Source of the DNA: JAPOXR01 sp965221815
Lineage (GTDB): Bacteria; Pseudomonadota; Alphaproteobacteria; Rhodobacterales; Rhodobacteraceae
Assembly: GCA_965221815.1 (NCBI GenBank)
Contig: OZ244915.1
Coordinates: 1,054,001 to 1,118,000 of the forward strand
DNA length: 64,000 nucleotides
Direction of reading: 5' to 3'
Part shown: positions 28,810 through 38,421 of the stretch, in pieces
How the letters are laid out: every line of letters begins with the position of its first letter
Numbering within the stretch: the first letter of the stretch is position 1
Position numbers and translations under genes: made by a program
The notes under the pieces: model-generated
Told to the model about the DNA's origin: nothing
Seen by the model: the letters and a program-made list of their open reading frames with translations, nothing else
Database searches by the model: none

Positions 28810-29747
28810 AAAAGTCCAATCCGTTCAGTCAGCAGGTTGAAATATCCATCATCATCGACTGTACTGATAAATTTTGCGTTTGCGGGACGGTTTGTGACGT
28901 TCCACCAGTCGACGACCGTCATGCCCATGGTCAGTTCAGATTCCGTTTCAATTTCAACATTGACCATTTTGCCGGAAAAGAGGTCTGGTTGCAGCAAATA
29001 GGCAATCACACAGGGATCGTGCAAAGGCGCCCCCGCAGTTCCATACTTTTCGCTGTCGAAACGCGCAAAAAACTCCATCATCTCCGCTGTTGCCAACCCG
29101 GCCGGGTTTCCCAGAGATCGGAAGGCGGCAATGCGTTCCGTTGTTGTCAGGGCCTGGTGTGTCACATCCAGGGACATCACCGTTATCGGCACACCGCTGG
29201 AAAATACGATATCGGCAGCCTGGGGGTCGACATAGATGTTGAATTCAGCGGCCGGTGTCACGTTGCCCCGTTCAAAATTGGCACCGCCCATCAAGACGAT
29301 TTCTTCGACACGCGAAATAATGTCCGGTGCGGTCTTTATCGCGGCGGCTATATTGGTCAAAGGGCCGAGAGGACATAGAGTGACCGATCTGGAAGGGTGT
29401 TCACGCAAGCAATTAATAATGAACGCGGTGGCATGCGCCTCTTGCAGCTTCATGGTGGGTTCTGGCAGATCGGGTCCATCCAACCCCGTCCTGCCATGGA
29501 CGTCCTCAGCGGTCACCAGCGGCCTTTCAAGTGGCGCATCGTGCCCGGCAAAAACCTTGATCTCTGTTCGGTTGGCGAGTTCGCAGACTTTTCGTGCGTT
29601 GGTTGCGGTCAGCTTGAGGGGGACATTGCCAGCCACTGCGGTGATTCCGATGATATCAAGCTCAGAACTTCCCAGAGCCGTGAGAAGTGCAACCGCATCA
29701 TCCTGACCAGGATCACAATCAATGATGATGGGACGTTGCGGAGCCAT
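28806..29747 (-). CDS. Inosine-uridine-preferring nucleoside hydrolase family protein
   Basis: A 313-residue N-ribohydrolase that cleaves ribonucleosides to base and ribose. The calcium/ribose site is DCDPGQDDAVAL at the N-terminus. Further conserved parts are LCPLGPLTNIA, EIVLMGGA, and HDPCVIAYLL at the C-terminal side. ATG 29747 is favoured over 29756 by its spacing from AAGGA. It is followed by selO with a four-base overlap. The pyrimidine or purine preference cannot be read from the sequence. Confidence 0.92.
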   Translation of the reverse strand: MAPQRPIIIDCDPGQDDAVALLTALGSSELDIIGITAVAGNVPLKLTATNARKVCELANRTEIKVFAGHDAPLERPLVTAEDVHGRTGLDGPDLPEPTMKLQEAHATAFIINCLREHPSRSVTLCPLGPLTNIAAAIKTAPDIISRVEEIVLMGGANFERGNVTPAAEFNIYVDPQAADIVFSSGVPITVMSLDVTHQALTTTERIAAFRSLGNPAGLATAEMMEFFARFDSEKYGTAGAPLHDPCVIAYLLQPDLFSGKMVNVEIETESELTMGMTVVDWWNVTNRPANAKFISTVDDDGYFNLLTERIGLL

Positions 29748-29872
29748 ACAGAGCATTCCTTGCCAATGTAAACCGCCGCCCGCAGGCGCGACACCGGTAT
29801 CTTGCGGGCGACGATATCGTTAGCTCACGGCGATGAGCTTGTCATGCTGTTTTTGTTCTTTGACATTGGTGA

Positions 29873-30889
29873 TCAGCGATCAAAATCTACTTCCTGCACC
29901 AATTTCAATGCCTTGGGGCGCAGTGAGGCAACCTCTGCCAGACTGATTGAATCGGCTTTGGGGGCACCCCAGCTCGCCACCAGAGTCGACAGCGGGACAT
30001 CAAGATCTACCGGATATTCGTAATTGTCTTCCGCGTAGATCTGCTGGGCCTCGCGTGATGCGAGGAATTCCATCAAGCGAAGAGCATTGTCCCGATTGGG
30101 CGCGGCCTTTGTCATCGCCATGCCTGAGACATTCACATGTGTTCCGGCATCGTCAAAGACCGGGAAGATGATTCTGACCGAATTGGCCCATTCAGACTGT
30201 TCGGAATCCTCGAGCATCTTGCCCATGTAATAGGTGTTGCCGAGCGCAATGTCACATTCGCCTGCCCAGACGGCTTTGACCTGAGCCCGGTCATTGCCTT
30301 GTGGTTTGCGTCCCTGATTATCACGCAGGCCAGCGAGCCATGCCTTAGCCGCATCTTCTCCATGATGGGCGATCACTGACGAGATGAGCGCAAGATTGTA
30401 GGGGTGGGTGCCCGAACGCATACAGATTCGCCCTTTCCATTTGGGATCGGCAAGGTCTTCATAAGTCGTGACATCGCCGTCCATCACGCGTTCCTTCGAG
30501 GCATAGACGACACGCGCGCGCAGTGTGAGCGCGAACCATGAATCGTCGGGGGCTCGAAATTGTGGCGCAATGGCTGACTTAAGAATTGGCGAATCGACAT
30601 TTTGCGTCACACCGGCATCAACCAATGCCTGGAGGCGTGAGATGTCGACGGTCATGACCAAATCGGCAGGCGAACGGCTGCCCTCAGCCTGCAACCGCTC
30701 AATCATTCCCTTGTTGAGAAAGGCGACATTGACATTGATTCCAGTGGCATCCGTAAAGGCATCAAAAAGGGGTTGAACCAACTCCGGCTGACGGTACGAA
30801 TAGACATTCACCTCGTTACTTGATGCCGCTAGAGGCGCAGTTATGGCGATTGCCAGCGCAACCACCGTGGGAATAAAGTGACGAGTCAT
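29873..30889 (-). CDS. Iron(III) ABC transporter substrate-binding protein
   Basis: A 338-residue periplasmic binding protein of the FbpA/FutA family, with a signal peptide (HFIPTVVALAIAITAPLAASS) and a mature start VNVYSYRQPEL. The iron-binding twin tyrosine region is present as GNTYYMGKM. No permease or ATPase genes follow, so they must be elsewhere. The start at 30889 has AAGGAACG upstream. A palindromic TGA-N9-TCA site lies 21-35 bases before the ATG, next to a good promoter, so control by iron through a RirA-type repressor is likely. Confidence 0.93.
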   Translation of the reverse strand: MTRHFIPTVVALAIAITAPLAASSNEVNVYSYRQPELVQPLFDAFTDATGINVNVAFLNKGMIERLQAEGSRSPADLVMTVDISRLQALVDAGVTQNVDSPILKSAIAPQFRAPDDSWFALTLRARVVYASKERVMDGDVTTYEDLADPKWKGRICMRSGTHPYNLALISSVIAHHGEDAAKAWLAGLRDNQGRKPQGNDRAQVKAVWAGECDIALGNTYYMGKMLEDSEQSEWANSVRIIFPVFDDAGTHVNVSGMAMTKAAPNRDNALRLMEFLASREAQQIYAEDNYEYPVDLDVPLSTLVASWGAPKADSISLAEVASLRPKALKLVQEVDFDR

Positions 30890-30909
30890 AGATCGTTCCT
30901 TTGTTAACT

Positions 30910-30956
30910 TGACTAATTTAGTCATGTATAATGATCGCAACAGTTCGACAAGTCAA
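30910..30956 (-). promoter_or_regulatory. Promoter and iron-responsive operator of the iron-binding protein gene
   Basis: Reading on the minus strand, TTGACT (30951-30956) and CATTAT (30928-30933) form a -35/-10 pair with a 17-base spacer. Immediately downstream, 30910-30924 is the perfect palindrome TGACTAATTTAGTCA. It has the TGA-N9-TCA form described for RirA-type iron-responsive operators in alphaproteobacteria. The overlap with the transcription start region fits repression. The regulator gene itself is not in the window; the Fur-family gene at 26.6 kb normally uses different sites. Confidence 0.65.
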
Positions 30957-31082
30957 AATTCCGTGATTCGCGGTCATGAGATGGTTGGCCATGTCCATTG
31001 AGCAGCAAGAATTTCTTAGTCTTTCCCGGATCAATGATTCAATGGCTGACCAAGGCGGTTGCGGATTAACGGGTTGCTGGGA

Positions 31083-31865
31083 TCAGTTCTCCCTGGATTT
31101 CGCCAGTTCCCAGTAATGATTCAGAATGGTGAGATCGCACGATTCGAATGGCTTGCCGTCGCGGCGCAATTGCTCTTCCATGGCGATAAAGCGCCGGGTG
31201 AATTTGCTGTTGGCGCTGCGCAGAGCCGATTCAGGGTCGATGCCGGCACGACGGGCAAAATTGACCAGACTGAAAAGAAGATCACCAAATTCTTCGGTGG
31301 CCCCGGCGTGATCAACCTGGTTGAGCTCCTGCAACAATTCCTCGGCTTCCTCGGCCACCTTGTCAATGATCTCATTGATCTTTGGCCAGTCAAATCCCAG
31401 GCGCGCGGCCCGTTTCTGCAACTTGACGGCACGGGTGAGGGCAGGAAGATTTGCCGGAATATTCTGCAATATACTCGTATCGCGCTTGGCCCCGGCACGT
31501 TCACGTTCTTTCTGTTGTTCCCAGAGTTCAGTTTGTGCTGCACTTGTCGGGCGTTCCTGATCGGCAAAGACATGTGGATGGCGATCCACCATTTTGTGAC
31601 AAATCGCGACGACGACGTCATCGAAGTCGAAGAGGTCGCGTTCAGTCGCGATTTGGCTGTGATAAACGGTTTGCAGGAGCAAGTCGCCGAGTTCAGACTT
31701 GAGTTCGCTCCAGTCCTCTCGTTCAATCGCATCGGCCACTTCATAAGCTTCCTCGATGGTATGGGGAGCAATGGATTGAAAATCCTGTTCAATATCCCAT
31801 GGGCAACCCCTTTCGGGGTCACGAAGCTGGCGCATGATTTTGAGAAGATGATCGATATTGGCCAT
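31083..31865 (-). CDS. mazG: Nucleoside triphosphate pyrophosphohydrolase MazG
   Basis: This housekeeping MazG of 260 residues hydrolyses NTPs and dNTPs to monophosphates, cleaning the nucleotide pool. It has the two-domain form with the N-terminal signature GCPWDIEQDFQSI and EEAYEVADAI, and a second EExxE helix pair (EEAEELLQEL). The EFGDLLFSLVNFAR motif near the C-terminus is typical. ATG 31865 is used; an ATG two codons upstream (31871) is possible. No strong ribosome binding site is visible for either. Confidence 0.95.
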   Translation of the reverse strand: MANIDHLLKIMRQLRDPERGCPWDIEQDFQSIAPHTIEEAYEVADAIEREDWSELKSELGDLLLQTVYHSQIATERDLFDFDDVVVAICHKMVDRHPHVFADQERPTSAAQTELWEQQKERERAGAKRDTSILQNIPANLPALTRAVKLQKRAARLGFDWPKINEIIDKVAEEAEELLQELNQVDHAGATEEFGDLLFSLVNFARRAGIDPESALRSANSKFTRRFIAMEEQLRRDGKPFESCDLTILNHYWELAKSREN

Positions 31866-32680
31866 GAGCATTCTTTGATTCTGTCCTGAATCTTATGATT
31901 TCATAGCTCTCCCCATTGATGCAATTGGATTTCCTGTTCGGATACGTGGCAGCATTCACACCCATTGATTGATTGCACATAACTCTCTGGCGTTGCGCTG
32001 CAAACTGGAAGAGAGGGTCTCATTGGTTTTACGGCCTGCTCTCTCAACAGGACCATACTGAAATTTCGAACAATGGTTTCTCCCTTGCAACGCCACTCGA
32101 CCCAAGCCAGACAAAGCTTCCACCTGAGTTCATTGCGCACCGCAGGCCACACGGTTTCTTGATTTCCACTGAGCTGGAATCGTCATTGATACATTTGTCC
32201 GGCAAACATATGAACGCGGATGATCCAGCGATTGAAGCCGATAATGAAGAACCGCGATGAAACCTGTCTCGCCGGAACCCTGTGTCACATATGATGTGAG
32301 CAGGGACAAAAACTGGTGTCTCCCCCTTTGCGGGTGTTAAAGGTTGGTATGCACCTGGTGCGCGCGCCGCGAGGTCTTGACACTCCCGATTGTTCGCAGG
32401 CATCAATGCGGTGTGATTGTGGGTGGATGACAGTCTAACACCCGATGATTGGGTCGGAGAGGGGAAGAGCCATGCGCGATGATGATTCGGGCGGGGGCAT
32501 GTGGCACTGCTGCTTTTGCGGAGTTTATTCCGCGCTCGCTGGAGATCGCGAATTCGGCACGGTGCATCTGGTGCGCCCGGAAGAGTCTCTCTCCCGACAC
32601 CGGTGACATCAGAGATGTACCTGATGAGTCCTGACACACGCCATCGGGGTCAGAGCGCACTGCCGAAGGAAAGGAATGTC
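31866..32680. other. Long intergenic region upstream of the RND efflux pair
   Basis: About 815 bases hold no convincing gene, although long frames exist on both strands. It contains a 15-base palindrome, TCACATATGATGTGA (32285-32299), which could be an operator for the efflux genes. A 23-base stretch at 32097-32119 (TCGACCCAAGCCAG...) matches 56045-56067 at 20 of 23 positions, so both may be debris of one mobile element. No regulator gene accompanies the efflux operon. Confidence 0.4.
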
Positions 32681-33721
32681 ATGATGGTTGTCAGATACAT
32701 GGCTCTGGCCCTTCTGGCAGCATTCTCTCCGGCAGGTGCCGAAGCGCAGTCGTTGCCGTTTGTCAAGGTGCAGGAGGTTCGGTCTTCCGGCGAGAACGAG
32801 GAGCGGCGCTTTTTCGGGAATGTGGTTGCCCGGCAGACAACCGACCTCGCGTTTCAGGTGGGCGGACAGATCATTGAATTTCCTGCAATCGAAGGCGCAA
32901 CAATCCCGCAGGGCGGTCTGATCGCCCGGCTTGATCAAGAACCATTTGTGCTGGTGCTCGACCGCGCACGGATTCAGGCGGCGCAGTCCCGCCGCACTTT
33001 GACGCGACTTGAGAAGCTGAGTGGTACAGCTGTCAGTCAGGTGACGGTTGATGACACCCACACGCAGCTTGAACTGGCGGAACTGTCGGTTGCCGCGGCA
33101 GAGCGCGATCTGGAACAGGCAACGCTTGTTGCACCTTTTGATGCGCTGGTCGCAAGGCGACATGTGGCGAACTTCTCGACAATCAGTCCTGGCACTTCTG
33201 TGGCACGTCTCCATGACATGTCGGAGTTGCGTATCGAGATTGATGTGCCGGAGATTCTGTTTTCCCGGGCGGGCGAAGACCCCAATGTCCAGCTGCTTGC
33301 CAAGTTTCCGGCCAGCGAGACGCTTTTTGATGTCGCGCTCAGAGAGTTCAATGCCGAGACCTCGGCAATTGGCCAAACTTATTCCATTACCCTTGGCATG
33401 GAGCCACCTGCGGGGCTTGTGGTCCTGCCCGGCGCCTCCGTTGCCATTCTGGTGCGGTTTCTTGACCAGACCACGCGCATCATCATCCCGTATTCCGCCG
33501 TGGTCACAACTGCCGATGGCACGCCGCAGGTCATGGTGTTCACGCCTGTCGGCGCGGATCAGGGCCGGGTTGCCGTCCGCCCCATTGAAATCATGCCGAC
33601 GTCCCATGGTGAAGTGATGGTCACGAAGGGTCTGGAGGTTGGCGAGGAAATCATCGCCACGGGTGCCGCCTTGCTGGCGGATGGAGACGAGGTTCGCCGG
33701 TTTGTCGGCTTCCCGGACTGA
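32681..33721 (+). CDS. RND efflux periplasmic adaptor (membrane fusion protein)
   Basis: A 346-residue HlyD/AcrA-type adaptor linking an inner-membrane RND pump to an outer-membrane channel. It has a cleavable-looking signal peptide (ALALLAAFSPAGAEA) without a lipobox cysteine. The split lipoyl domain (VGGQIIEFPAIEGATIPQGGL and ATLVAPFDALVARRHV) brackets a short coiled-coil hairpin (about 105-150). A beta-barrel domain follows. AAGGAAAGG precedes ATG 32681. The pump gene starts 10 bases after the stop, so the two form an operon. Confidence 0.92.
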   Translation: MMVVRYMALALLAAFSPAGAEAQSLPFVKVQEVRSSGENEERRFFGNVVARQTTDLAFQVGGQIIEFPAIEGATIPQGGLIARLDQEPFVLVLDRARIQAAQSRRTLTRLEKLSGTAVSQVTVDDTHTQLELAELSVAAAERDLEQATLVAPFDALVARRHVANFSTISPGTSVARLHDMSELRIEIDVPEILFSRAGEDPNVQLLAKFPASETLFDVALREFNAETSAIGQTYSITLGMEPPAGLVVLPGASVAILVRFLDQTTRIIIPYSAVVTTADGTPQVMVFTPVGADQGRVAVRPIEIMPTSHGEVMVTKGLEVGEEIIATGAALLADGDEVRRFVGFPD

Positions 33722-33731
33722 GACCGCGGGC

Positions 33732-36700
33732 ATGAGCATTGCCCGTCTGTCAATCGATCGTCCTTTATACACTTGGATCATCATCCTGACATGCCTGTTT
33801 GGGGGTCTGCTGGGTTTTTTGAATCTCGGGCGTCTCGAAGATCCGGCATTTACCATCAAGACGGCGGTTGTCTATACACACTATCCCGGTGCGTCTGCGG
33901 AGACAGTTGCCCGGGAGGTTTCCGAGACGTTGGAATCGATCATCCAGCGAATGAGCGAGGTCAAGGAGATCCGGTCGCGCAACGAGCCGGGGATTTCGCT
34001 CATTTATGTGGATATGGATGACACTTTCGATGGGACAGAACTTCCCCGTCTCTGGACAAAGTTGCGTGAGACAGTCGGGGAAGCACGTCTGCCAGAAGGT
34101 GCTGGGCCAGCCGTTGTCAATGACGGGTTCGGTGATGTTTTTGGACTTTACTATGCGGTCAGTGCACCGGGTTACAGCGATGCCGAAATCTATGATCTGT
34201 CACATTACCTGAGACGCGAACTGCTGGCCGTGAATGGGGTCGCCGATGTCGCCCTGTCTGCGGTGCCGAGTGAGGTCATCAATGTTGAGCCCAATCTCTC
34301 TCTTTCGGCCAATCTGGGTCTTTCCCCGACAGTTCTGAAAGTCGCGCTGGCCAATGCGAACACCATTGGAGATGCCGGCAGCTTTGAACGTGGCAACGGA
34401 CGTACTTTAATCCGAACACCGGAGGGCAATGACACTCTGGAAGAGATTTCGGGGCTCACGATCGGTATCGGAGAAGAGGTCATTTCGATGCGTGACTTCG
34501 CGTCGGTCACCCGCGCCCGCGACTCGACTCCCGATCGCATCATCCGGCACAATGGAACCGAGGCCTTCACCATCGGTGTCGCAGGGCTTGCCACCGAGAA
34601 CATTGTTGCCGTCGGCCAGCGCGTGGATGACAGGCTGGCAGAACTTGGCGAGTCACTTCCCGTCGGAGTCGTGATCGCCCCCATCTATCGGCAACATGTT
34701 GTTGTCGAAGAAGCATCAAATGCCTTCCTGGTCAATCTGGCGATGTCTGTTGGCATCGTTGTCGTCGTGTTGGCTCTGTTCATGGGTGCGCGTGCTGCCA
34801 TCGTGGTCGGGTCAACTCTACTCTTGACCGTGGTGGGTACGCTCTTGTTCATGTGGCTCTTTGCCATTGAGATGGAGCGGATTTCCCTCGGTGCATTGAT
34901 CATTGCCATGGGGATGCTGGTGGACAATGCCATCGTGGTGGCCGAGGGAATGCAGGTCGCGATGGGGCGTGGACTCCCCTCCCGCAAGGCGGCGGAGACC
35001 GCCGCCGCGAAGACTCAGATTCCTCTTCTCGGTGCGACCGTCATCGCCATTCTGGCCTTTGCAGGCATTGGCCTGAGCAACGATGCAACAGGCGAGTATC
35101 TTTTCTCGCTCTTTGCCGTCATCGCCATTGCGCTTTTACTGTCCTGGGGTCTGGCATTGACCGTCACCCCTCTGCTGGGGCATTATGTCTTCAAACAGGA
35201 CGACAAGGGCGGTGAAGACGCCTATAGCGGTCCCATCTTCCGTGCCTACCGGGCCATTCTTGAGGCCTGTCTCAAAGTCTGGTGGCTCGTGATCCCTGCA
35301 CTGATCGGACTGACAGTTGTCAGTGTCATGGTCTTCGGTCAGGTCAGACAGCAATTCTTTCCGTTCAGCAACACACCGCTGTTTTTTGTGCATTATCAAC
35401 TGGTGCAAGGGGCGTCCATCCACGAGACCTCCGCTGATCTGGCGATTCTTGAAGACTGGCTTCTCGATCAACCTGAAACTGAGGATGTTACGGCTTATGT
35501 TGGTGGCGGTGCCGGCCGCTTTCTACTCACTTATCAGGTCGAGGATCCGAATCCCGGATATGGGCACTTGATCGTGCGGACATCCACGACGGAGGTGATA
35601 CCCGACCTCATCAATCGCCTGACTGCCTATGCAGGGCAGGTGCTACCGCAGGGGGAGACACGTGCACGCCGATTAGCCTTCGGCCCCGGGGGTGGCAGCC
35701 CGATCCAGGTGCGTTTCTCCGGCCCTGATCTGACTGTTTTACGGTATCTGGCAGAAGAGGCTGTTGCGCGCCTCACGGCAGCCTCAGATGATATCGTCGC
35801 CCCGGTCATCGATTGGCGGGAGCAGGAACAGGTTCTCAGACCCGTTTATGCCGTTGAACGCGCCCAGCAGGCTGGGATTTCTCGCGATGCGATTGCCGAG
35901 ACAACGCTGTTTGCCACCACGGGGATCAATGTGGGGTTTTTCCGCGAGGGGGAGCGTCAGATTCCCATTATTTTGCGCAGTCCACGGGCGGGCAACGCGC
36001 TTAATGACCAACTCATCTGGTCCGAGGCATTAAATCAACCGGTGCCGTTCGAACAGGTGACAGATGGTCTGAGATTTGAAGCGCAGGATACACTCCTGAT
36101 GCGTCGTGACCGGGTCTTCACCATCACGGTCAGCGCAGACATCACACCTGGCCTGACCGCCAATCAGGTCCAGCAGCAGGTGCAGACCAGTATTGAAGAG
36201 ATCGAAATTCCGCGGGGTTTCCGCTTCGAATGGGGCGGGGAACTGGAGAGTTCGGCGGACGCGCAGCAAGCCCTCGGCGGGCAATTGCCGGTTACCATCG
36301 TTTTGATGATTCTGGTTTCCGTGTTGCTTTTCAACGCGCTAAGACAGCCCATCATCATTTGGCTTCTTGTCCCGATGTCGCTCATCGGCGTGAGTTTCTC
36401 GCTCTATGGAACGGGCCTGCCGTTCAGCTTTACGGCTCTTCTGGGGCTGTTGTCGCTGGCGGGTATGCTCATCAAGAACGGGATTGTTCTGGTCACGGAG
36501 ATCGACAATATTCGGGAGGCCGCACCGGACCGACCGCTGTCACAATCCATCTCACGGGCATCGGTGTCGCGGATGCGACCGGTGATGCTGGCGGCAGCGA
36601 CGACCATACTGGGTATGACACCGCTCATCCGGGACGCGTTTTTCCAATCCATGGCGGTGGCAATCATGGGCGGGCTGGCCTTCGCCACCGCACTCACCCT

Positions 36701-36752
36701 GATCGCCGCGCCCGTGCTGTATTTCCTGTTTTTTGGTCGCAACAGAGCGTAG
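33732..36752 (+). CDS. RND efflux pump inner-membrane permease
   Basis: A 1006-residue AcrB-type proton-driven exporter with the expected twelve-helix layout and two large periplasmic loops. The first helix is YTWIIILTCLFGGLLGFLNL. The proton-relay helix 4 reads MGMLVDNAIVVAEGM, with one Asp where AcrB has two, as in many non-AcrB pumps. The helix 10 lysine is in AGMLIKNGIVLV. ATG 33732 begins at the conserved N-terminus. No outer-membrane channel or TetR-type regulator gene is adjacent. Substrates cannot be predicted. Confidence 0.93.
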   Translation: MSIARLSIDRPLYTWIIILTCLFGGLLGFLNLGRLEDPAFTIKTAVVYTHYPGASAETVAREVSETLESIIQRMSEVKEIRSRNEPGISLIYVDMDDTFDGTELPRLWTKLRETVGEARLPEGAGPAVVNDGFGDVFGLYYAVSAPGYSDAEIYDLSHYLRRELLAVNGVADVALSAVPSEVINVEPNLSLSANLGLSPTVLKVALANANTIGDAGSFERGNGRTLIRTPEGNDTLEEISGLTIGIGEEVISMRDFASVTRARDSTPDRIIRHNGTEAFTIGVAGLATENIVAVGQRVDDRLAELGESLPVGVVIAPIYRQHVVVEEASNAFLVNLAMSVGIVVVVLALFMGARAAIVVGSTLLLTVVGTLLFMWLFAIEMERISLGALIIAMGMLVDNAIVVAEGMQVAMGRGLPSRKAAETAAAKTQIPLLGATVIAILAFAGIGLSNDATGEYLFSLFAVIAIALLLSWGLALTVTPLLGHYVFKQDDKGGEDAYSGPIFRAYRAILEACLKVWWLVIPALIGLTVVSVMVFGQVRQQFFPFSNTPLFFVHYQLVQGASIHETSADLAILEDWLLDQPETEDVTAYVGGGAGRFLLTYQVEDPNPGYGHLIVRTSTTEVIPDLINRLTAYAGQVLPQGETRARRLAFGPGGGSPIQVRFSGPDLTVLRYLAEEAVARLTAASDDIVAPVIDWREQEQVLRPVYAVERAQQAGISRDAIAETTLFATTGINVGFFREGERQIPIILRSPRAGNALNDQLIWSEALNQPVPFEQVTDGLRFEAQDTLLMRRDRVFTITVSADITPGLTANQVQQQVQTSIEEIEIPRGFRFEWGGELESSADAQQALGGQLPVTIVLMILVSVLLFNALRQPIIIWLLVPMSLIGVSFSLYGTGLPFSFTALLGLLSLAGMLIKNGIVLVTEIDNIREAAPDRPLSQSISRASVSRMRPVMLAAATTILGMTPLIRDAFFQSMAVAIMGGLAFATALTLIAAPVLYFLFFGRNRA

Positions 36753-36842
36753 GGGTGGTCGAACAGAGGCTCTGCACGGGAGCCCCCTGCGGCCCTGTTT
36801 CCCGATCTGGGGCAGTCGCGAGCCTCTGCCAATGCTCGGCCA

Positions 36843-38411
36843 TCATCCACCCGGCTCTACCCGTACCTCCAGCAGGTTGCGGGCTTCGCGCCCGCAGACC
36901 ACCGCGATCCGATGGAGGGGCTCATCGCGGTCCCGGTAGCGGTTCGCATAGCCCCGATCCCGCATCTGGGTGAACGCCTCTTCCATCTTCGTCTCAACGT
37001 CCGCGTCCCGGCCCGCCATCTTGAATTCCAGCACGAACACCTGCCCGCCCGTTTCGACCACCATGTCGGCACCCCCATGGCTGGAGGCCTCCTCGGTGCG
37101 CACATTCACCCCGATGGCGCGGAAACACATGTGCAGCAGACTGGCATACCAGGCCTCATAGCGCGCCAGATCCCCCGTGGCGTGCCACTGGTAAGGAATG
37201 CTGGCGAGATAGGCCTTGAGCGTCTCCGCAAAGCCTTCAAAGTCGTTGGATTCGAGATGGGCACAGAGATCGCGGCCCTGCCCCCGCGCGTCTGCGACCG
37301 TCTTGCCCAGATACTGCAGCAATCCCCGGTTCAGACTGACGCACACCTCCTGGTTGGGATAGTCGAGCTGATAGAGCATGTCGAACCCATCGCTCTGCTC
37401 ATCCACGATGGTCAGGTAACCGGTCTGGAATAATAAAGCTTTCACGTCAATGTCATCGATTTCGAATGTTGACATCAGCGACTCGTCGGCCATCTGCTTC
37501 TCCAGTTCCATCGGACTGAGGGATTGGGCCGTGAGGGTCTCGAACAGGAAACGCGGCGAACCGGTGCGAAACCAGTAGGGTTTGAACTTGCGATCTTCGA
37601 ACAGCAGCAACACATCGAAGGGATTGTAGAGCCGCTCCGTGCCCAGCCAGTTGTAACCGTTGTACCAGGTGCGAATCTCATCCCGGTCCAGCCCGTCGAG
37701 CTCAGGGGCAAACACCGTGTCGATATCGTCATCGGTATACCCGCAGATCGTGGCAAAGCGGGGATCCAGGCTGATATCCTTGAGATTGTTCATGTCCGAG
37801 AACAGGCTGACCTTGGAGAACATGCTCACCCCGGTGACGAAGACGAAGCGGACATACTCCGCGCTGTCCTTGATGATGCCGTAGACACTGCGCAGCGCCT
37901 CCCGGTTGGCGCGGGCCCGATCCAGGTCAGGCAACCCATCGAGGATCGGCTTGTCATACTCATCGACGAGGACCACCACCCGCTGTCCGGTCGTGTGATG
38001 AAGGCGATAGAGAAGAGTTCGCAAACGTTCGGGAGCCGCTTCCCGAGGGTGCACCGGATCCACTCCGGCCGCATGTTCGATCAGGCCGAGTTGATTGGCG
38101 AGGTTGCGTTCAATATCCGCGGGCCCGTCATACTTCCTGCCAAAGCTCAACCGCACCACCGGATGGGTGACTGACCAGTCCCAGTGATCATGGATGTCCA
38201 GCCCCCGGAACAAGTCCTCCTGCCCCGTGAACAGCGCCTTGAGCGTGTCCACCAGCAGACTCTTGCCGAACCGCCGCGGCCGGGAGAGGAAGTAATGACG
38301 GCCCGCAGACACCAGCTGCCGGATGAGCGGCGTCTTGTCGACGTAGTAGAATCCCTCGCTCCGGATGGTCGCGAAGTCCTGGATGCCGATGGGCAGAGAT
38401 TGACGGGTCAT
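36843..38411 (-). CDS. AAA-ATPase-like / PD-(D/E)XK nuclease protein, copy 2
   Basis: This 522-residue protein is a close paralogue of the 15.8-17.4 kb gene. It shares LPIGIQDF, YYVDKTPLI, the phosphate loop SRPRRFGKSLL, VVVLVDEYDKPI and the PD-(D/E)XK core GADMVV...VLEFKM. The two proteins are nearly identical in the central part (VTGVSMFSKVSLFSDMNNL) and diverge around residues 310-400 and at the very C-terminus (VRVEPGG here, VRAERVNSS in copy 1). ATG 38411 matches the family start. A small gene ends ten bases upstream on the same strand and may be its partner. Confidence 0.9.
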   Translation of the reverse strand: MTRQSLPIGIQDFATIRSEGFYYVDKTPLIRQLVSAGRHYFLSRPRRFGKSLLVDTLKALFTGQEDLFRGLDIHDHWDWSVTHPVVRLSFGRKYDGPADIERNLANQLGLIEHAAGVDPVHPREAAPERLRTLLYRLHHTTGQRVVVLVDEYDKPILDGLPDLDRARANREALRSVYGIIKDSAEYVRFVFVTGVSMFSKVSLFSDMNNLKDISLDPRFATICGYTDDDIDTVFAPELDGLDRDEIRTWYNGYNWLGTERLYNPFDVLLLFEDRKFKPYWFRTGSPRFLFETLTAQSLSPMELEKQMADESLMSTFEIDDIDVKALLFQTGYLTIVDEQSDGFDMLYQLDYPNQEVCVSLNRGLLQYLGKTVADARGQGRDLCAHLESNDFEGFAETLKAYLASIPYQWHATGDLARYEAWYASLLHMCFRAIGVNVRTEEASSHGGADMVVETGGQVFVLEFKMAGRDADVETKMEEAFTQMRDRGYANRYRDRDEPLHRIAVVCGREARNLLEVRVEPGG

Positions 38412-38421
38412 ATTAGCTGTT

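Noticed and set aside
29772..29815. Hairpin CGCCCGCA/TGCGGGCG between the iron-binding gene and the nucleoside hydrolase
   Set aside because: The stem is good, but the loop is 18 bases and no T run follows on the minus strand, so it is not a convincing intrinsic terminator.
32044..32637. Minus-strand frame of 197 codons upstream of the efflux genes
   Set aside because: No motif, no good ribosome binding site, and an odd composition. It may cross mobile-element debris but cannot be supported as a gene.
32609..33859. Long open frame (416 codons) antisense to the efflux adaptor
   Set aside because: It mirrors the codon pattern of the real gene, has no family motif, and overlaps a clear HlyD-type adaptor along its length.
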